A stretch of DNA of 64,000 nt, taken from assembly GCA_018857735.1 (NCBI GenBank), contig JABMCL010000896.1, forward strand, positions 67,501 through 131,500, read 5' to 3'. Below are positions 48,660-62,777 of this stretch, piece after piece. The DNA is from Alviniconcha marisindica. Its lineage: Eukaryota; Mollusca; Gastropoda; Provannidae. The number at the start of each line of letters is the position of its first letter. Position 1 is the stretch's first letter. The notes beneath the pieces are model-generated. The model searched no databases. It worked only from the letters and a program-made list of their open reading frames with translations, and was not told the origin of the DNA. A program made the position numbers and the translations under genes.

Positions 48660-51600
48660 CTGCAACACGTCAAAAAAACAACGTCTGGCGTCAATGCACC
48701 GTCGAAGGCCCGGATCCACTTCCGAGCATGGTCGCACAACTACGACACAATGTTGTGTATTACCTCACGGTGAAAAAAAGAAGAAGAAAATTGGCGGTCG
48801 CCCCAGGTGTAGACCGCCTGTGGGTGTGTCTGATGGAACGACAGCTAGGGATGGGTGGACGGGCAGGTCGCAGCAATACTGATAATGGCGACGCAAGTTT
48901 CTGGGTGCCTGACCTTACCTTCAAAGCATGTGCTTAAACACGACACACACAATCCACACAAGGCAGACCGCAGATACGTGGGGATGAGTGAAAAAAGGTA
49001 AGCGGGTGGGTGACTTTCAGGGGGTTGGTGCGGGCAGCTAGGTGTGTGTGAGGACAGGTGTGCGAGTGGGTGACTCAGTGGGTGTGGGTGTGGAAAAGGG
49101 ACGGTAGGTGATTTTCAGCGAGTGTGTGGAAAGGAGTGCAGGTGGGCGCCTTACAGTGGGTGTGTGTGCGGAAAGGTGTGCAGGTGTATGACCGTCAGCA
49201 GGTGTGTGTACAGAAAGGGTGTGCAGGTGTGTGTGCGGCAAGGTCTGTGGGTGGGTGTTTGCGGGTTGGTGTGAGCAGGTGTGTGAGGAAAGGTATATAG
49301 GTGGGTGACTTTCAGAGAAGTGTAGGGTGTGTGGGTGGGTGGGTGACTGTGGGTTTGTGGGCAGGTGCGTGAGGAAAGGTGCACAGGTGGGTGACTTTCA
49401 GAGGTGTGTAGTCTGTGTGTGTGTGTGTGTGTGGGGGGGGGGGGGGGGACTTTCAGTAGGTGGTGAACAGAAAGGATGTGTGTGTGTGTAGGTGTGTGTC
49501 AGGAAAGGTGTGTGGGTGGGTGACTTTCAGCAGGTGTGCGTACAGAAAGGGTGTGCAGGTGTGTGTGGGCAGGTGTGTGAGGAAAGGTGTACAGGTGGGG
49601 GACTTTCAGAGGTGTGTAGGATGCGTGTGTGTGAGGAAAGATGTGTGGGTGGGTGACTTTCAGTACGTGGGTGAACAGAAAGGGTGGGTGCGGGCGGGTG
49701 TGTATGAGGAAAGGTGTGTGGGTGGGTGACTTTCAGCGGGTGTGTGTAGAAAGGGTGTGCGTGTGTGTGTGTGTAGAAAAGGGGTGCAGGTGTGTGGGTG
49801 ATGAAAGGTCAGTGGGTGATGAAAGGTGTGTGGGTGATGAAAGGTGTGTGGGTGATGAAAGGTGTGTGGGTGATGAAAGGTCTGTGGGTGATGAAAGGTC
49901 TGTGGGTGATGAAAGGTCTGTGGGTGATGAAAGGTGTGTGGGTGATGAGAAGGTCTGTGGGTGATGAAAGGTGTGTGGGTGATGAAAGGTGTGTGGGTGA
50001 TGAAAGGTCTGTGGGTGATGAAAGGTCTGTGGGTGGGTGAAAGGTGTGTGGGTGATGAAAGGTGTGTGGGTGATGAAAGGTCTGTGGGTGATGAAAGGTG
50101 TGTGGGTGATGAAAGGTCTGTGGGTGGGTGAAAGGTCTGTGGGTGATGAAAGGTGTGTGGGTGATGAAAGGTGTGTGGGTGATGAAAGGTCAGTGGGTGG
50201 GTGACATTCAGCAGGTTGGTGTGGGCAGATGTAATGAAAAATATGTGTGTGTGTTTGTGTGTTGGTGTGTGTGTGTGTTGGTGGGTGTGTGTGTGTGTGG
50301 GGGGGGGGGGGAGGGTGGGGTGAGTGTGTGTGTGCTTGTGGGTTGGTGTGTGTATGTGTGTGTGTGTTGGTGTGTATGTGTGTGGGGGGGGGGGGGGGGG
50401 GGGGGGGAGGGGGGGGGGGGGAGGGGGGGGGGGGGTGGTGATGTTGGAGGGGGTGTGTGTGTGGGGTGCATGTTGTGTGTGTGTGTGGTGTGTGTGGCAT
50501 AGTGTGTGTGTGTGTGTGTGCGTGTGTGGTGTGTGTGGTGTGTGTGCGGCGTGTGCTGTGTTGTAGTGTGTGGGTGTGTGGTGTATGTATGGTAAAGTGT
50601 GTGTGTGTGTTGTTGTGTATGTATGGTGTGTGTGTGTGTGTGGTATATGTATGGTATAGTGTGTGTGCGTGTGTATGTGTGTGCATGGTTTGCATGCGTG
50701 TTGTGCGTGCGTGTGTGTGCACAGGCAGGACACAACAGACGATGGAGGAGGGAGGGTAGGAGGGAGGAGGGAGGAGGGGGGCCCTGACCTCAACACGCGT
50801 GGTGGAGGTGGAGGGCAGGATGCACTCCTGTCGCCCCATCAGCCAGTCCTCGCAGGCCTGGTCTTCCTCCGGCGTCACTTTCTCCTGGTGCCACTTCTCC
50901 AGCCACGCCACAAACTTCTTGTGCTTGCATAGCGACACCTGGCGATGAGACTGCAAACACAGGCAAGGGGAGACAAATGTCACTGCCGACCCTTCAAAAT
51001 CCGTCACCTTTTGTTAATCATAATCTTGTTGCGCTTGGGCTGCTAGCGACACCTGGTGGTGAGATTGTGAACGCAGGCAAGGGGAGACAAACCTCACTGC
51101 TGATCCTTCACAATCAGTTGTCTGTTATTAATCACATCAATGCCAACCCGTCAAAATCAGTTGTCTTTTGTTAAGTATAATATCGTAGCGTTTGGGCTGC
51201 TAGCGACACCTGGCGGTGAGACTGCGACACCTGGTGGTGAGACTGCAAACGCAGGCAAGGGGAGACAAACCTCACTGCTGATCCGTCACAATCAGTCGTC
51301 TGTTATTAATCACATCAATGCCAACCCGTCAAAATCAGTCGTCTTTTGTTAAGCATAATATCGTAGCGTTTGGGCTGCTAGCAACACCTGGTGGTGAGAC
51401 TGCAAACGCAGGCAAGGGGAGACAAACCTCACTGCTGATCCTTCACAATCAGTCATCTGTTATTAATCACATCAATGCCAACCAGTCAAAATCAGTCTGT
51501 CTTTTGTTAAGCATAATCTTGTTGCGCTTGGGCTGCTCGCGACACCTGGCGGTGAGACTGCAAACGCAGGCAAGGGGAGACAAACATCACTGCTGACCCT

Positions 51601-53576
51601 TCAAAATCAGTTGTCTTTTGTTAATCCTAAACTTGTACTTGTGCAACAACCCCTGGGGGTAAGACTGTGACTCAAACAAGTAAGGATTTAAAAATAATAA
51701 TATCTGAATCAGAGAATGTGATCACTAGTCTGGTGCCCAGTTCCGTATCGGAGATTATGATCACCGACCTGGTTCACACTTCTGAATCAGACCGACAATC
51801 ACTAACCTGGTGCACACCTCAGAATCAGAGACTGATGCTCACTAACCAGGCTCACACATCTGAACCCGAGACCGACGATCACTGCCTGGCAGAGAATGTG
51901 ATCACAAACCAGGTGCACACTTCTGAGTCAAGAGGCTGACAAATGCCACCTGGTAGAGAACATGATCACAAACCAGGTGCACACTTCTGAGTCAAGAGGC
52001 TGACAAATGCCACCTGGTAGAGAACATGACCACAAACCAGGTGCACACTTCTGAATCAGAGGATGACCTTTACTGTCTGGTTCACAATTCTAAATCAGAC
52101 ACTGATGATCACTACCTGTGGCGAATATGATCCCAAACCTGGTTCACACTTCTGAATCAGGCTTATGATCACTACCCAGTAGACAATATTATCAGAAACC
52201 AGGTTCACACTTCTGAATCATGAGACTGATGATTACCACCTGGTAGAGAACATGATCACAAACCAGGTGCACACTTCTGAATCAAGAGACTGACAATCGC
52301 TATCTGGTAGAGAACATGACCACAAACCAGGTGCACACTTCTGAATCAAGAGACTGACAATCACTACCTGGTAGAGAACATGACCACAAACCAGGTGCAC
52401 ACTTCTGACCATCACCATCCGGTGCACACTTCTGAATGAAGAGACTGACGCAGCCATCCATTTACCTTGCGAGCGTTGTGAATGGCACTGCGTCGGTACC
52501 ACATCTCGGCGCCCCAACAGATGTGCTGCATTTTGAGGGAGTTGATGGTGAAGCGAACGCCGGCTCCGTCAGCAACCATCGTCTGCAAAGGACGTCGGAA
52601 TCAATGTCAGAAAATTAAAAAATGTCCTCACATAACTCACAAGTTCTTTTTAAAAAAATACATTTTCTGTGACGCACATTATGGCAAAATACAGCAGCAT
52701 AAAAAAGTAGTAAAGGGCTGTGTGTGCATGTGTGTTTCTCTCTCACATACACACACAGATAGGCACACGAACGTAATACAGACCCAACTACCACACACAC
52801 ATCCACATACGCCCATACGCATTCACACACACAGTCACAGACACCGTCACAAACTTATTCACACACACACACCTTCACACTCATGCACAATCACAACATA
52901 TGCCCTTCCTCTCCAACAGAAACCTTCTCTGGACTCATTGGTGTGTAACCTCAAAACATTTATTTTCCCAAAACCATGCACTGGCCACGTTTTCTGTTCT
53001 GTGCTGATGATGTTTTCACCCGTCTCAAGTCTCTGTCTGCTGCCCGTTTTTTAAGCTGCGTGTACTCATGCGTGCGTGCGTGTGTGTGGGCGCGCACACA
53101 TTTAGAACAGTCTCTACGGACAAGATTTTGCGCTGTATAATTACTTTTATTATTATTATTATTATTATTACAGTCATGGAATTTCCCTTCTGGGCATGCA
53201 ACGACAAGACTGCAAGCTAAAAAACCCACCTTGCCCTCGTTGACGTCCTTGACGCACTCCAGCAGGTGGAAGTTGAGCTTGGCGTTGGCCTTCTCCGGCT
53301 TGCCCGCCTCCAGCTCCTCCTCTTCCTTCTTCTCTTCCTTGTCTTCCTCGCTGCCGCCTCCTTCCTCCTCCAACTCCTCCTCCTCCTCCATCTCCTCCTC
53401 CTCCCGTGGCCCGCTCAGGTTTTCTCGCTGCCAGCTGATGATGTTCCTGCAAAGTGGGGGTGCTGTCAGCAACGTTCTGACCCGCTGCTGGTGAATTGAT
53501 GGTGTATGTGTGTGTGTGTGTGTGTTTGTTGTGTGTGTTGTGTGTGTGTGTGTGTTGTGTGTGTGTGTGTGTGTTT

Positions 53577-53608
<32 letters not shown>

Positions 53609-56600
53609 TGTGTGCATATATGTTGTAGTGGTGCATGTGTGTGTGCATGTGTGTGTGTGTGTGTGTGTTGTTGTGTGCATTGTTAGTGTGTGTGTGTGTG
53701 TGTGTGCATGTGAGAGTGTGTGTGTGCGCACGTGTGTGTGCGTGCGTGTGTGTGCATGTGTTGTGTGTGTGTGTGCATATATGCATGTGTGCACACGCAT
53801 GTTAGTTAGTGTGTGTGTGTGTGAGTGCGCATGTTCGTGCATGTGGGCATGTAAAACAAACTTTATTCCTTCATTCCCTCGCTCATTCGTTCGTTCCCTC
53901 TCGGCTCCCAAACTGCTCAAAGACACAGGCTTTTCCATGATGAGCTTCATCTACTCCACTACCCTCGTAAAACAAACTTCTTTCCGTCATTCCCTCCCTC
54001 ATTCATTCATTCCCTCTCGACCCCTGACCTGCTCAAGAAGACGGGCTTCTCCATGATGAGCTTGACCATCCGGTCGCTGAAGCGGTGCTGGGAGAGGTCG
54101 GTGGGGGTCATGCTGACGTAGCGCTCCACGTACTGCGCCCAGCGCTCCGTCTCCACCGCCTCCTCTCCCTGGTCCGGTCCCTGGTCCAGCAACGTGATGT
54201 GCACCTCCCCGCTCTTCTGGAACTGCACACGCAACGCAACAACAACGTTAATGGCATGGTGATGATGATAAAAGGGTAAAAAAAAAACCTGAAATTGGAC
54301 CCCCCCTGGAATCCCGTAGGATGAGAGGAAGAGTGAGGAGGAGGAGAAGGGGGAGGAGGAGGAGGAGGGGTGTTCCCGACAAAGTGATGTGCACCTCCCC
54401 ACTCTTCTGGAACTGCACACGCAACAACGACATTAGTGGCATGATGATGATGATAATGATGATGATGATGACGATGAGGAGCAGGAGGAGGAGAAGGGGG
54501 AGGAGGAGGAGGAGGGGTGTTCCTGACAACGTGATGTGCACCTCCCCACTCTTCTGGAACTGCACACGCAACGTTACGGCATGATGATAATGATAATGAT
54601 GATGATATGATGACGATGACGATGAGGAGGAGCAGGAGGAGGAGAAGGGGGAGGAGGAGGAGGAGAAGGGGTGTTCCTGACAATGTGATGTGCACCTCCC
54701 CACTCTTCTGGAACTGCACACGCAACAACGACATTAGTGGCAATGATAAAGATAAAGATGATAGATGATGATGATGATGACGATGGGGGAGCAGGAGGAG
54801 GAGAAGGGGGGAGGAGGAGGAGGAGGGGTGTTCCGAAAAAGTGATGTGCACCTCCCCGCTCTTCTGGAACTGCACACGCAACAACGACGTTAACAGATGA
54901 TGATGAAGGTGATGATGATGAAGGTGATGACGATGAGAAGATGATCTGTTCTTGCTGTTCATCCAGCTGTGTGATGTGCACTTCCCCGTTCGTTAACGCG
55001 CCATGATAAAAGATGGGAAGAGGAGGAGGAGGAAGACGGGGGATGAAAACAGCTGGGGGGTTTTTCCCAGCGAACTGAGGTGCACCTTTCCCCCCTCTTC
55101 TGGAACTAACACAGCAACACAACGTCAACAGATGAGGAAGGAGGAAGAAGAGGAGGATGACAGTCATGAGGATGTGCACCTCCCCGCTCTTCTGGAACTG
55201 CACACGCAACGACGACGTTAATGCATGATAATGACGATGATGACGGTCATGATGATGACAAGGATGACGGTGATGATCTATTCTCATCTCATCCTAAGTG
55301 CAGCAGTGTGATGTGCACCTCCCCGCTCTTCTGGAACTGCACACGCAACGACGACGTTAACCCTGATGATGATTTATGTGTGATGATGATGGTGATGATG
55401 ATGATGATGAGGTGACAAACTGTTCCCAGCAAATGATGTGCACCTCCCCAATCTTCTGGAAATGAACATGCAACAACGACGTCAACAGATGATGATGATG
55501 ATGATGATGGGTTTATGATGTGATCCGATCTGAATGATGGCAGATGCGTGATGATGTCATGTGAGTGAAGGATGATGTGATGTTGTTCTCATCCAATTGC
55601 CCCCCGCTCTTCTGAAACTGCACATGCACACAACGTCATTAATGCTGGTTTTTGGGGCGCTATCTAAGTCCGCACATGATGTGATCCGGTTGGAACTGAC
55701 TGCAGAAAGTAACGATGATGATGATGGTGATGATGATAGGAGAGGATGAAGCTGTTCCCAGCAAATGATGTGCACCTCCCCACTCTTCTGGAAATGAACA
55801 TGCAACAACAACGTCAACAGATGATGATGGTGGTGATGATGATGATGGGAGCTGTTCTCATCATCAGTCCAGCAGCGTGATGTGCACCTCCCCGCTCTTC
55901 CGGAACTGCACACACAACAACGACGTTAAGCAGATGATGATGGTGATCGATGATGATGATGATGGTGATGATGATGAGGATGAGGATGACAAGCTGTTCC
56001 CAGCAAATTGATGTGCACCTCCCCAATCTTCTGGAAATGAACATGCAACAACGACGTCAACAGATGATGATGATGATGAGCTGTTCTCATCCTAAGATGT
56101 GCACCTCCCCGCTCTTCTGAAACTGCACAAGCAACAACGTCATTAATGCATGACGATGATGATGGTGATGATGATGATGATGAGCTGTTCTCATCCTAAG
56201 ATGTGCACCTCCCAGCTCTTCTGAAACTGCACATGCAACAACAACGTCATTAATGCATGGTGATGATGATGAAGGTGATGATGATGATGAGCCGTTCTCA
56301 TCCTAAGTCCAGCAACATGATGTGCACCTCCCCGGTCCTCTGGAACTGCACACGCAACAACAACGTCAACAGATGATGATGATGGTGATGATGATCAGGA
56401 TGATGATGATGGGAGCTGTTCCCAGCAAAGTGACGTGCACCTCCCCACTCTTCTGGAACTGCACACGCAACAACAACGTCAACAGATGATGATGGTGGTG
56501 ATGATGATGATGGGAGCTGTTCTCATCCTCAGTCCAGCAGTGTGATGTGCACCTCCCCGCTCTTCTGGAACTGCACACGCAACGACGACGTTAACGCATG

Positions 56601-59600
56601 ATGATGATGGTGATGACGATGATGATGATGATGGTGATGATGATGATGGTGATCACGAGGATGACAAGCTGTTCCCAGCAAATCGATGTGCACCTCCCCA
56701 CTCTTCTGGAAATGAACATGCAACAACAACGTCAACAGATGATGATGATGATGATGATGACGGTGATGAGGAGCCATTCTCATCCTAAGTCCAGCAGTGT
56801 GATGTGCACCTCCCCGCTCTTCCGGAACTGCACACACAACAACGATGTTAATAGTTGACGATGGTGATGATAATGATGATGAGCTGTTCTCATCTAAAGT
56901 GCAGCAGCGTGATGTGCACCTCCCTACTCTTCGGGAACTGCAAACACAAACAGCGACATCAACGGATGAGGAGGAGGACTCACAAACTTGAAGCAGTCAC
57001 AAACACCCCCCAAACCCCAATGCAAAAAAAAAAGAAAAAGAAAAAAGAAAAGTGACTTACATAGACAAAATTGAAGCTGCCACCACCGCCCCTCCCCCAC
57101 ACCAACCAAAAAACAAACAAAAAAACAACCATGGTTGAACGAGCATCACAGATAAAAAAGAAAAAAGAAAAAAAAGTGACTCACAAAGACAAACTAAGCA
57201 GTCACCCCCCACCCCAAAAAATGAGCCGCACACATTGCAACAAAAAAACAGAAGAAGAAAAAAAGCGACCCACAAAGACAAACCTGAAGCTGCTCCCCCC
57301 CCCCCCCCCCAAAAAAAACAAACGTGACGACGCGCAACACACATTAAAAAAAAAAAAAAGAGAAAAAAAAGAGCGACTCACAAAGACAAACTTGAAGCAG
57401 TTGTCGTCGGCCATGGCCTGCTCGGCCCGCCTCTGGTAGTTGAGCTCAGCCTGCTGCCGAAGGTGTCGCGTGGAGACGGGGCCCCCCGTGGCCTGGTTCA
57501 GCGTCTCCTCCGCGAACATCTCCGTCATCTCCTGGCTGGCCTCCTCCGTCACCAGATGATGGCACTGAAACAGCGGCAGGGTCCATCACCTTCACTCACA
57601 CTGCAGGACTTTATTGCTTGCACCAAGGGTCCATCACCTTCACTCACACTGCAGGACTTTATTGCTCGCACCAAGGGTCCATCACCTTCACTCACCTGCG
57701 GGACTTTATTGCTCGCACCAGGGTCCATCACCTTCACTCACGCTGCGGGACTTTGTTGCTGCACCAAGGGTCCATCACCTTCACTCACACTGCGGGACTT
57801 TATTGCTCACACCAGGGGCCTGTCACCTTTACTCACGTTGTGGAACTTTATTGCTCGCACCAAGGGTCCGTCACCTTCACTCACACTGCAGGACTTTATT
57901 GCTCGCACCAAGGGTCCATCACCTTCACTCAAACTGCGGCAACTTTATTGCTCGCACCAAGGGTCCGTCACCTTCACTCAAACTGCGGGACTTTATTGCT
58001 TGCACCAAGGGTCCATCACCTTCACTCAAACTGCGGGACTTTATTGCTCACACCAAGGGTCCATCATCTTCACTCACGCTGCGGGACAACATGACTAAGG
58101 CACTCACCATTCTGACAACCCCAGACAACATGATGTGCAAAGACAATCACTGTTCTGACAACCCCAGAGAACATGACTGCAAAGACAACCACCGTTCCGA
58201 CAACCCACACACAGTGCATGACAACCCCAGACAACATGACTGTTTAAAGACAACCACCATTTTGACAACCTGCAGACAACATGACTGTTTAAAGACAACC
58301 ACCATTTTGACAACCTGCAGACAACATGACTGTGCAAAGACAACCACCATTCTGACAACCCCCGACAACATGACCGTGCAAACACAACCACCATTCCAAC
58401 AACCCCAGACAACATGACCGTGCAAAGACAACCACCGTTCCGACAACCCCCAGACAGCGCGCGGCGGCGGCACTCACCGTTCGGACGATCTGCTGCACCT
58501 GCTTGTCCATGGTGAAGGCGGTGTAGGAGTTGATGCCGTACATCTCTCGCAGCGTGTCCTCGTACTGGCTGGACTCGATGGAGCAGTCCATGAGGTTCTT
58601 GATCAAGTCCAGGAAGTAGCTGTAGTACTGATCCGGCTCCACCTCAACTGCACACAGACACACACACAGTGAACCACCTGGACACACACACAGTGAACCA
58701 CCTGGACACACACACAGTGAACCACCTGGTCCCATATCACAGTGAACCACCTGGTCCCATATCACAGTGAACCACCTGGTCCCATATCACAGTGAACCAC
58801 CTGGACACACACACAGTGAACCACCTGGCCCCATATCACAGTGAACCACCTGGTCCCATATCACAGTGAACCACCTGGTCCCATATCACAGTGAACCACC
58901 TGGACACACACACAGTGAACCACCTGGACACACACACAGTGAACCACCTGGTCCATACACAGTGAACCACCTGGACACACACACAGTGAACCACCTGGAC
59001 ACACACACAGTGAACCACCTGGACACACACACACACACAGTGAACCACCTGGACACACACACAGTGAACCACCTGGTCCCATATCACAGTGAACCACCTG
59101 GTCCCATATCACAGTGAACCACCTGGCCCATATCACAGTGAACCACCTGGTCCATATCACAGTGAACCACCTGGTCCCATATCACAGTGAACCACCTGGA
59201 CACACACACAGTGAACCACCTGGACACACACACAGTGAACCACCTGGTCCCATATCACAGTGAACCACCTGGACACACACACAGTGAACCACCTGGACAC
59301 ACACACAGTGAACCACCTGGACACACACACACACAGTGAACCACCTGGACACACACACAGTGAACCACCTGGTCCCATATCACAGTGAACCACCTGGTCA
59401 CCAATCACAGTGAACCACCTGGCCCATACACAGTGAACCACCTGGTCCCATATCACAGTGAACCACCTGGACACACACACAGTGAACCACCTGGACACAC
59501 ACACAGTGAACCACCTGGACACCAACACAGTGAACCACCTGGACACACACACAGTGAACCACCTGGACACACACACAGTGAACCACCTGGACACACACAC

Positions 59601-62600
59601 ACACACAGTGAACCACCTGGACACACACACAGTGAACCACCTGGACACACACACAGTGAACCACCTGGACACATACACAGTGAACCACCTGGAACCACAT
59701 AAACAACACAAGTGAAACCCACCAGGAACACTACACACCAAGTGAACCACCTGGACACATACACAGTGAACCACCTGGACACACACACAGTGAACCACCT
59801 GGACACACACACAGTGAACCACCTGGACACACACACAGTGAACCACCTGGACACCATAACACAGTGAACCACCTGGACACACACACAGTGAACCACCTGG
59901 ACACACACACAGTGAACCACCTGACACAACACAGTGAACCACCTGGACACATATCACAGTGAACCACCTGGACACATAACACAGTGAACCACCTGGACAC
60001 ATAACACAGTGAACCACCTGGACACAAACACAGTGAACCACCTGGACACATATCACAGTGAACCACCTGGACACATAACACAGTGAACCACCTGGACACA
60101 TAACACAGTGAACCACCTGGACACATAACACAGTGAACCACCTGGACACATAACACAGTGAACCACCTGGACACATAACACAGTGAACCACCTGGACACA
60201 TAACACAGTGAACCACCTGGACACACACACAGTGAACCACCTGGACACATACACAGTGAACCACCTGGACACATACACAGTGAACCACCTGGACACATAA
60301 CACAGTGAACCACCTGGACACATACACAGTGAACCACCTGGACCCATATCACAGTGAACCACCTGGACACAACACAGTGAACCACCTGGACACACACACA
60401 GTGAACCACCTGGACCACATAACACAGTGAACCACCTGGACACATAACACAGTGAACCACCTGGACACATAACACAGTGAACCACCTGGACACACACACA
60501 GTGAACCACCTGGACACACACAGTGAACCACCTGGACACATAACACAGTGAACCACCTGGACACATACACAGTGAACCACCTGGACACATAACACAGTGA
60601 ACCACCTGGACACACACACAGTGAACCACCTGGACACAACACAGTGAACCACCTGGACACATAACACAGTGAACCACCTGGACACACACACAGTGAACCA
60701 CCTGGACACATACACACAGTGAACCACCTGGACACACACATGACCCAAAACAGTGAACCACCTGGACACACACACAGTGAACCACCTGGACACAACACAC
60801 AGTGAACCACCTGGACACACACAATAATCAACAAGTGAACCACCTGGACACACACACAGTGAACCACCTGGACACACACACACAGTGAACCACCTGGACA
60901 CACACACAGTGAACCACCTGGACACATACACAGTGAACCACCTGGACACACACACAGTAACCACAGCCTGAACCACCTGGACACATAACACAGTGAACCA
61001 CCTGGACACACACACAGTGAACCACCTGGACACATACACAGTGAACCACCTGGACACACATATCACAGTGAACCACCTGGACACATAACACAGTGAACCA
61101 CCTGGACACATACACAGTGAACCACCTGGACACACACACAGTGAACCACCTGGACACACACACAGTGAACCACCTGGACACATAACACAGTGAACCACCT
61201 GGACACACACACAGTGAACCACCTGGACACACACACAGTGAACCACCTGGACACATAACACAGTGAACCACCTGGACACACACACAGTGAACCACCTGGA
61301 CACACACAACAGTGAACCACCTGGACACATATACAGTGAACCACCTGGACACAATACAGTGAACCACCTGGACACATACACAGTGAACCACCTGGACACC
61401 ATATCACAGTGAACCACCTGGACACATACACGACATATACAGTGAACCACCTGGACACACATATACAGTGAACCACCTGGACACATATACAGTGAACCAC
61501 CTGGACCATATCACAGTGAACCACCTGGACACACACACACATATACAGTGAACCACCTGGACACACACACATATACAGTGAACCACCTGGACACACACAC
61601 ATATACAGTGAACCACCTGGACACACACACATATACAGTGAACCACCTGGACACATATACAGTGAACCACCTGGACACATATACAGTGAACCACCTGGAC
61701 CACATATCACAGTGAACCACCTGGACCCATATCACAGTGAACCACCTGGACACAACTGAACACTGACCCTATACAGTGAACCACCTGGACACACACACAG
61801 TGAACCACCTGGACCCATATCACAGTGAACCACCTGGACACATATACAGTGAACCACCTGGACACCACATATACAGTGAACCACTGGACACATATACAGT
61901 GAACACCTGGACACATATACAGTGAACACCTTATCCGGAACCACACACAGTAACGACTTGACCCATATCACTGAACCACTGGAACATACACAGTGAAACA
62001 CTGACACATATACAGTGAAACACCTGGACACATATCACAGTGAACCACCTGGACACATATACAGTGAACCACCTGGACACATATCACAGTGAACCACCTG
62101 GACACATATACAGTGAACCACCCATACTACCAAGTACTGGTTTACCACATCCTTCCTCCAACCACTGCCGTAACTGATTACGCCACAGGTCTTGAAACAC
62201 TGCCGTAATTTATTACGACATAGGTCTCGAAAAGATGTCAGCTAGCAGGTAGTTGGTGCACACATATGCACAAACACACATGAATGCACAAACACACTGA
62301 CACGCATGCACAAACACACACACATGACTGCACACACACACACACACAAACAAGCACACACACATATAAACAACAACAACAAAAACAAGCACACACACAC
62401 AAACATACACACACAAACACACAGTGAACCACCCAAACTGCCACGCATCAGTTTACCACATCCTTACTCCAACCGCTGCTGTAACTGGTTATGCCAGAGG
62501 TCTTGAAACACTGTCAGCTAACAGACAGTTTTTCATTGGTGCTCGAATAGCAGTAAGTTTGTAACAGAGAGTGAGGGAGAAAGAGAGACAAACAGACAGA

Positions 62601-62651
62601 GAGAGAGAGAGACAAAGACAGAGAGACAGACAGACAGAGAGAGAGAGAGAC

Positions 62652-62682
<31 letters not shown>

Positions 62683-62709
62683 ATCAGGACAGAGAGAAAC
62701 AGAGAGAGG

Positions 62710-62777
<68 letters not shown>

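Noticed and set aside
49660..51007. Long - strand open frames of 378-424 codons rich in Thr, His and Pro
   Set aside because: They cross (GT)n and the 18-bp array. Only 50789-50950 inside them is a real exon, bounded by good splice sites and matching SIN3.
59157..60824. A 555-codon open frame on the - strand with repeated QVVHC / WFTV / GGSL words
   Set aside because: It is the translation of a 24-31-bp intronic minisatellite with no stop in its unit; it has no unique sequence and lies inside a SIN3 intron.
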